A stretch of DNA of 64,000 nucleotides from Amoebophrya sp. A120 (Eukaryota; Sar; Dinophyceae; Syndiniales; Amoebophryaceae). Positions 58,901-64,000 of this stretch are shown here, in pieces. The translations under genes and the position numbers were made by a program. The notes under the pieces are model-generated. The model searched no databases, was not told where the DNA came from, and saw nothing but the letters and a program-made list of their open reading frames with translations. Within the stretch, counting starts at the first letter, position 1. Each line of letters opens with the position of its first letter. Where the stretch lies: the NCBI GenBank assembly GCA_905178155.1, contig CAJINV010000011.1, forward strand, positions 643,982-707,981. The letters are read 5' to 3'.

Positions 58901-61900
58901 GTGGAGCACGATCTTCAGGTTAACACGCTCAGCAGCGGGGAAGATGCCCTTAACGAAGAGGAAGTATTGACCGCCGTCACCGGCTTTGTCACCGACGCCA
59001 CCGCCGATTTCCACGAAATGCGGCAAAAGACCCATTGCGTACATCATCTGCGTGCATTGCAGAACGACGACCTTGAAAAGCTGTACGGCATCGATCCGGA
59101 AAACATTTCGGACCACGCGGCATTACAACCGGAGATAGGCGATCGACTGGGCGTTTACACGCAGATGATTTCGCGCTTGCTAAACGCGATGTTCTTCTAC
59201 GACATGCTCTCGCAGAAAAACAAACGGGCGTTAGAAGAACAATTGGAAAAAAACAACAAGAACTTATTTCGGGAAGGTCTTGTAGTTTTTCCTATCAGCG
59301 ATTTCGAGCGCACGCTGGGACGAAAGGGGCCTGGAGATAGTAAAAATTGCGAGCACGACACAGAAAAATTTTCCGAAGAAGACGCGATAGCGTACATCAA
59401 GTTGGAGATGGAAGCGCAGCAGATAGTTCATCATCATCTTCGTGGAAAAGAAGATTCTGTTGGCGAGAAAGAAGAGCATGACTCTGCTTCTGCTTCTGCG
59501 CGTGCTCTCGTCGGCGATGACGTCGAACTCACCGCAGCTTTGACCGCCCAAATCCTGAAGTTCTTCCCCGACGCGGATTTGGAAGTGAAAGACCGCCGGT
59601 TCGCTTTCGCGAAATCCTTCCACGACGTCCTGGTATCGACCATCGACCGCCCGACGGGGCAGCACGCGTGGTTGTGCCGGAGTGAAAACAAGAAACCTAC
59701 CACCGTGTTGCGGGAAATTATTCGCATTCGGAAATTTTTAGCGTCCGAGACTTTGAAGAAACTCGACAGTTTTCTACCAACTGTTGCGTTCGAATACAAC
59801 AAGGTCCGGAAGGACGAGGAGCTGCTGTTCGACTACGAGGCGGTCCGGCTGCAGAAGAAATTATTGCAGATTAAAAAAGCGGTCGCGGCCGCTGGAGTGT
59901 CCGATTTACACCGCACCCACTACGGGAGTTACGAGTTCGCGTGGAAGTTTCTCTTAGCTCCTCACCTGATCAGCGATGCGAAACGGTGGGAGGAAATTCA
60001 TAGTGTCGGGAAACAGCTGCTGAATGGATTGTCGGTTTTACAGTGCGACCCGGATTACTGCCTGTGGTTCCAACCTCTGGTGTACGAACTAGCGGAGATC
60101 ATGCAGGCGGCGGAGAAAAAGAATAAGAAACGCGGGAAGACTTATTTCCAGTGCGATGAAAATTTGCAGTTTCACGTCGAGGGCGATGAAGAAAATGAAA
60201 ACCTGTTGGGCGAAAATAAGGAGGAGAACTACACGATGAAACCGCAAGCAGGACGTCGACCCGTAACACGAACTCTTACTCCATTCGAGAAGTTTCTTGC
60301 CATGGAAAAAATCGAAATCGGAGAAGGCATCCATTGTAGTACGACCAGCGGCGAAGGATCCAGTGTAATATCCTCGGGAACCACAGCCTTTGCGGTCTTG
60401 CGGCGAGAGGAAGATGGGAATGGTGGTGAGAACAAGCTCAAGCGAGCGTCAAAGAAAAATTCTTCTTCTTGCACTACCACCACGACCGGTAGAAGAAGTT
60501 CGTCAAATTATTTCGAATACCGCGCGTTCACACCCTCCACTTTCGAAGGTTTCTATTCGGAGGAAACAAGCTCCTTTCGCACCACGCCACTTTTGACCGA
60601 CCACGGGAAGACGGTCGCGTTCACAACGCAGAAGGTTTTTGACACGTTTTCGGAGACGTACGGGATTTCCAAATGGGGGTTGCAGAAGTTTTCCGGATTA
60701 TTGAATTACGAACCGCGAGCGGTGGTTCTACTCTCCTACTTGAAGTATCAAATGCAAAAATGTCTGGGCCTGGAAACTTGTGATGCTGGGTGGCGTATCA
60801 TGAGGAGGCCGCAAGTGCTGGCTCAGCATGACAAGTTTTTGAGCTTCTACGTGTTGCCTATTCTGCATGACAAACTGCGTTTCTGCATGACAGAAAAATG
60901 GCGCTCTTGGGTGACGTGCATGACAGATTTGAGAGTCATGCCAGACAAGCATTACAACCACGCACTTTTCCAGACGCAGACACTTTTACATTTGATACGA
61001 AGTGGCAGCTCGGGTTTGAGGAGAAGGAAATTTCCGAGATGGTCTCGCAATTCTCGGAATATGCAAAGAAAAAAGTGTTACAGTTACACATTGTGATGCA
61101 AAACATGCAAGACAAACGACCTCTGTCATGCGCCAAATGCTTACGAGTCTAGTTTCGTGTGTGTTTTGCCTTATGAACTCTGCATACACAAGTTTTCTTC
61201 GTCATGCGAGGCAAATTTGTAATGCTGAACTCACTACAAATGTGTAACTGTAACACTTTCTCTCTTGGATACGGAACTCCTGCAGCTCAGCCGGCTGGCG
61301 TTTGTGCAGAATGTTGGGGAGGTTGGTCGATGTGCAGCAGGAGATGATCGACCTGAACGTCCTGCGCGCGACGAGCCGGAGGGTACTAAAAATGTTGCGT
61401 CATCTTCGACCTCGGAGGCCGAAGGGGGGAATAGTAGCAGCACGAGCTGCGACAAGAAAATACTGAATCAGGTCCAAAACAAGAACAGCTCCGCGGGCAG
61501 CAGCAACTCTTTGTCCAAAAAATCAGAAGAAGATCTTCATTCCGATTGGTACGGGAAGAGTAGTGCGGCCATTCTGTTCCCTGAATTCAAGGTGCAAATG
61601 TTGAGAAACAAGATTGCGCTGGGGGAGGACTGTTTGATGGACTTGGATCTAGGGCCGGAGCAGGAGCTGATTTCCTTTCTCACCGTGTTTGACTTTCTGA
61701 ATGCCATTGCGGAGCAGGTTTCTAAGGATCTACTGCAGACAGAAGTACTAGAAGTAGACCATGAAGACCACAGGAAAGAAGAAGAAGAGCAGGACAAGCA
61801 GCAGGGCGCATCTCCTGCAACTCGTCGTCGTCGTGGTTGTTCCGAAGGAGCTGTCAAATTCAATGCAAGTACAACATCCCAACACCAGCAGTGGCTTTCC

Positions 61901-64000
61901 TTCTCCAAGCATTTCACCAAGACGCTTTTTGCCTACGACTTTTTGGGTGCCGAAGTGCTCCCCTATTGCAGTGAAAAGTGCCCCCCACCCCTGAAAGTGC
62001 AAAAGTTGTGATGCGAAGTTTCCAAATGAAAGCTTTCTGTCATGCATGGAAGGAGTATGGATCTTTCTGATGCAGAGTCTAGACGTATATCGCATCGCTT
62101 GCATGACAAGCGCCGCTCTTTCTGGGCCCTTTTGCAATACAAATTTTTGCTATTCACGATTGAAAACCTGTGATGCTGATAGATGCAAGAGCGCGAATGT
62201 TTCATTTGGAAAGGTTTGCAATACAAATGCTTTCAAGTTCGGGGGTGGGGGGCATTTTTCATTGTAATATCCCCAGCGAGATGTTTTCCGAGAGCCGGTT
62301 GGGGAAGTCACCGTTTTGCGTATCGTAAAGAAAAATGCCCCCACCCCCGAACTTGAAAGCATTTGTATTGCAAACCTTTCCAAATGAAACATTCGCCCTC
62401 TTGCATGTATCAGCATCACAGATTTCCGATCGTGAATAGGAAAAATTTGTATTGCAAAAGATCGCAGCAAGAGCGGTGCTTGTCATGCAAGCAATGCGAA
62501 ACACCACTAGAATCTGCATCAGAAAGATTCATATTCCTTTCATGCATGACAAAAGGTTTTCATTTGGAAACTTCGCATGACAAATTTTTGCAACTTTGGG
62601 GGTGGGGGCTTTTCACTGTAATATTGCGTGCGGAAGTTTTTCCGAAACCGGTTCGAGGAGTTGGTCGGGGACATTAAAAGCACGGGCCGCGGGAGTTGTA
62701 GGAACGATTTTTCTCCTACCACCAATGGTTGTAGTGGTACAACTAGAATTACCTCCGCTCTCTCCTTCTTGAAGCGCAGTATCTACGAGGCGCGGTTTGG
62801 GAAACTGCAAAGAACTTCTGGGATGAAGAATTCGCTGGATAGAGTTAAGGAATTGCAGGAAAGGAGCAAATTCTTATCCCCACTGAGCGTCGTATTTCAA
62901 CATGTCCCGGACGCCGACCGAAATGTCGCAGAAATAGAGGCGTATTGGAAAAAGTTGCACGGGCAGAAACAACGACAGCGAGCCTTGCAGCGGCTAAGAC
63001 GACTGTACGCGGCCGGGACGCTGAAAGTGAGAAAGAAAAAAGCTCGAAGTGCTAGTACTCTTGGGAAGATGAAACAAGTGAAGCTGCGAGGTGAAAAGCA
63101 CGAAATTGCCTCAGAAAAAGATGGCGAAGATGCGGGAGATAGAAACAGAAAAAGCAGTACTTGCTCTACCGCCGTCGTTGTCCCCGGCACGAACGTTGTG
63201 TTTGCGTATTTGCTCCTGGGACGAGGTCTACACCTGGAGGAAGATCCTCAACAGCGGAACGTCGTAGCAACAGGCAAAACCTCGAAAGTCGAAGCTGCCA
63301 CAGAGATAAAAGCATCGAAAGCTGCGGCGATAGATGCAAAAAGCAACTCCTCCTCGGAAGACGCTGCGGAAGTGCAAAAAGGTAGGACCGAAATGAGCAA
63401 GAATGCTACTTCTACCGGTGCCACAAAGACCATAAAGAACTCGACTCTGCTTCGCAACTCCGGTTGGTCCACGCTTCTGGACTACCACAGTTTTATTTTA
63501 CCCAGTGTGGAGGATGCACAGGTACAGGAGTCCCTCCAAGAAAGCAACTCGAAGAACGTTGCCGCGGCGTGGATCAAGAAGAACGCGCGGTCCTCATCAA
63601 TCCAGAAAGAAAACCAAGTCTTGGCCGAGCGAGCGTTTGCGAACCTTGTGGACCTTTCCTGGAACGAGAAGCAGCAAGCAGTGTTGGCAGGCTTGGCGAA
63701 GGTGCTCAGCGGGTATTTGCGGCCAATGCGGGAGATTTTTGGCAACTTCGCGGGAAGACGTAGACCAGGTTCCACCGCTAGTAGGTGTGCAATGGACCAC
63801 CACACCACTCATTCATCATCCGCGACAGAGCCGAATACAGAGGAAAATACGCCGTTCTCGTCGCGATTTCAGTTTGAAGATCCGGAAGTGAGCAAACAGT
63901 ACTGGTCGAAACGTTACCGGGACAACGCAAACGACCTCTTCGTCGTGACAGAAAATCAACGAAGCGGCACAACATCAGGAGCTGCGACTTCTGCTTGTTC
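40911..64000 (+). CDS. giant multi-exon gene: acidic repeat region, LRR segment, unknown C-terminal part; runs off the window
   Basis: Deduced exons: 40911-41084, 41350-47097, 47368-48436, 48704-49463, 49747-49814, 50091-50527, 50843-53362, 53513-53617, 53886-58016, 58211-60745, 61003-61059, 61277-61963, 62275-62320, 62629-64000. One frame stays open through all joins, about 19.7 kb or at least 6,560 aa, without a stop at the window end. Residues about 60-2750 are extremely acidic (Glu, Asp, Ser, Gln, His) with several tandem repeats. Then comes a charged, partly coiled part (EEQKKIQEKELLKIQHDNDK). A leucine-rich-repeat segment follows at about 3577-3660 (CLHLKDCCL, SIDVSENGLGDKGLDLI, AKLDLSENRGS). 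The rest is long Lys/Glu-rich unknown sequence. Ten introns here are introners, two are GT-AG. The 5' end is unresolved. No family is recognised beyond the LRR. A split into two genes near 50.5 kb cannot be excluded but is not needed. Confidence 0.65.
41085..41344. mobile_element. introner, TCTGGGTCTGG family, GGGCG duplication
   Basis: 260 bp. TIR TGTCTGGGTCTGGAAGATT / AATCTTCCAGACCCAGACA, outer ends TATGAAATG and CATTTGATA. GGGCG at 41080-41084 and 41345-41349. Removal gives AAT CGG GCG TCT CCC and opens the huge acidic exon. Confidence 0.92.
41576..42110 (+). repeat. imperfect coding repeats, Gln/Ser/Glu/His-rich
   Basis: Repeating blocks built from QSEHSVHDGE, ENHSEQDHSE and VHDQSCEEN-like units. 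Imperfect 30-40 aa periodicity within the acidic exon. Confidence 0.6.
43677..43945 (+). repeat. duplicated LYRNVPF(G/A)GL motif in the acidic exon
   Basis: Two copies, about 210 bp apart, of a non-acidic patch: KKMLYRNVPFGGLQEEKLL and IVLYRNVPFAGLEKEELL. Conserved hydrophobic islands within otherwise disordered sequence suggest a short binding motif. Confidence 0.6.
44189..44580 (+). repeat. about 120-135 bp coding tandem repeat, three copies
   Basis: Each unit encodes DDESSSS-EEEEDEESPSVQQ, a Val-rich stretch, NNLAQHQGQH and PAVN. Related VNNLGQQH units continue to about 44830. Confidence 0.7.
45040..45580 (+). repeat. about 150-170 bp coding tandem repeat, three to four copies
   Basis: Units carry EGSSSSWETDSSSEESED, a QPEQ segment, VQNNAPPP and QHQVQGGGQQHQHQG. 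Nucleotide similarity between units is high, so expansion was recent. Confidence 0.7.
46728..46795 (+). repeat. 21-bp coding tandem repeat, EVEEAHS x3
   Basis: Three near-identical copies of GAGGTGGAGGAAGCGCACTC. Confidence 0.8.
47098..47365. mobile_element. diverged introner, TCTGGGTCTGG family, no clear 5-bp repeat
   Basis: 268 bp. Degenerate TIR (ATCTGGGTTCTCTGGAAGAT / GTCTTTCAGACATCCAGGGA), right end ...CTCGATA. Only AG is shared by the flanks (47096-47097, 47366-47367). Removal keeps the frame (CGA AGG CAG GAT GTC). Probably an older insertion. Confidence 0.7.
47380..47607 (+). repeat. 27-bp coding tandem repeat, HSEDED(V)xV x8
   Basis: Eight 9-residue units following HSEDEDVLV / HSEDENVVV. 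DNA copies are nearly identical (CACTCGGAGGACGAGGACGT). Confidence 0.9.
48437..48698. mobile_element. introner, TCTGGGTCTGG family, GCATC duplication
   Basis: 262 bp. Starts TATCAACTGCAAATATGTCT, ends ...CATTTGCATGTGATG (final G). GCATC at 48432-48436 and 48699-48703. Removal gives CGG CAT CTG GAT GAC. Confidence 0.9.
49464..49741. mobile_element. introner, GTCCCCACCCCA family, GAGTG duplication
   Basis: 278 bp. Starts TATCCTGAGTAAAAACGTCC, ends GGGGACGTTTTTACATATGATA. GAGTG at 49459-49463 and 49742-49746. Removal gives GCA GAG TGC GAC TCG. Confidence 0.92.
49815..50085. mobile_element. introner, TCTGGGTCTGG family, TGCAG duplication
   Basis: 271 bp. Starts TATCAAATGCAAAAATGTCT, ends CAGACATTTTTGCATTTGATA. 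TGCAG at 49810-49814 and 50086-50090. Lies 68 bp after the previous element. Confidence 0.92.
50530..50842. mobile_element. diverged introner, GTCCCCACCCCA family, direct repeat lost
   Basis: 313 bp. Left end TATCCGGAGCAGAAACTACT, right end CCCCGTTTTTACTCAGGACA. Flanks GAAGG and GTCTA do not match. Removal can still keep the frame (GAA GTC TAC TAC GAA). Confidence 0.7.
53363..53512 (+). other. GT-AG spliceosomal intron
   Basis: 150 bp, GTGAGT...ATCACAG, phase 0. No TIR or direct repeat. Joins the two halves of the LRR segment. Confidence 0.8.
53618..53879. mobile_element. introner, TCTGGGTCTGG family, (T)ACGTC duplication
   Basis: 262 bp. Starts TATCAAATGCAAATACGTCT; the right end ...GCAGACATATTTGCAATGCAT is degenerate. 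TACGTC at 53612-53617 and 53880-53885. Removal gives CAC TAC GTC CAA GCG inside the LRR. Confidence 0.88.
58017..58210 (+). other. GT-AG spliceosomal intron
   Basis: 194 bp, GTATGG...TCCACAG, phase 0. No TIR. Joins GAG CAG CAG to CAC TCC GGC. Confidence 0.8.
60746..60997. mobile_element. introner, TCTGGGTCTGG family, (T/C)GAAG flanks
   Basis: 252 bp. Starts TATCAAATGCAAAAATGTCT, ends CAGACACTTTTACATTTGATA. Flanks TGAAG (60741-60745) and CGAAG (60998-61002) differ at one base. Its interior is almost the same as that of the 40330 element. Confidence 0.88.
61060..61271. mobile_element. introner, private AGTGTTACAGTTACACA family, CGGAA duplication
   Basis: 212 bp. TIR AAGTGTTACAGTTACACA / TGTGTAACTGTAACACTTT; outer ends TATGCAAAG and TTGGATA. 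CGGAA at 61055-61059 and 61272-61276. Removal gives TCG GAA CTC CTG. Confidence 0.92.
61964..62269. mobile_element. introner, GCCCCCACCCC family, TCCCC duplication
   Basis: 306 bp. Left TATTGCAGTGAAAAGTGCCC, right GGGGGCATTTTTCATTGTAATA. TCCCC at 61959-61963 and 62270-62274. Inverted relative to the next element, 51 bp away. Confidence 0.9.
62321..62623. mobile_element. introner, GCCCCCACCCC family, TTGCG duplication
   Basis: 303 bp. Left TATCGTAAAGAAAAATGCCC, right GGGTGGGGGCTTTTCACTGTAATA. TTGCG at 62316-62320 and 62624-62628. Long internal stretches are the reverse complement of the 61964 element. Confidence 0.9.

Overview
The window is nuclear DNA of a protist eukaryote. Every gene I can recognise lies on the + strand, and coding exons alternate with many short terminal-inverted-repeat (TIR) elements that behave as introns. 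Co-oriented genes, non-canonical intron ends and TIR/target-duplication introns ('introner elements') match what is known of dinoflagellates and especially the syndinian parasite Amoebophrya. That assignment is inference: no rRNA, organelle or marker gene is present to prove it.

Layout. 1-482: 3' end of a METTL7-type methyltransferase. 1369-2844: two small membrane proteins that may be tandem paralogues. 3254-9558: a Der/EngA double GTPase in nine exons. 10244-11755: an intronless unknown protein. 13301-14314: a NAF1-like H/ACA snoRNP assembly factor. 15015-16767: a secreted or membrane-anchored unknown with three introners. 17647-20844: an unknown nuclear-type protein. 21452-24176: an Aat-like leucyl/phenylalanyl-tRNA-protein transferase. 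24800-26830: a single-pass membrane protein. 28459-29383: an Asn/His/Gly-rich protein. 30724-about 32969: a zinc-finger protein. 35768-37171: a signal-anchor protein. 37941-38480: a Copia RNase H fragment on the minus strand. About 40911 to the window end: one giant gene (about 19.7 kb of continuous reading frame, at least 6,560 aa) with a very acidic repeat-rich N-terminal half, a leucine-rich-repeat segment and long unknown domains, still open at 64000.

The most remarkable content is the introner system. I found 24 elements of about 109-313 bp (one of 1256 bp, enlarged by a nested satellite and an assembly gap) inside five genes or gene candidates. Nearly all start TAT(C/G) and end (G)ATA, carry TIRs, and are flanked by a direct repeat, usually 5 bp. 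Removing each element plus one repeat copy restores the reading frame: the Der gene becomes 1167 codons, the 15015 gene 300, the aat gene 808 and the 24800 gene 530. At least five unrelated TIR families share the internal core TTTGTNATGC in both orientations, which suggests one common mobilising or recognition machinery. A few ordinary GT-AG introns of 150-194 bp sit in the same genes. No introner was seen in the intergenic spacers.

Limits. Everything was read by eye. Exon joins come from direct repeats and frame continuity, not transcripts. The 5' end of the giant gene, the exons of the zinc-finger gene and the 37.2-40.9 kb region are unresolved.
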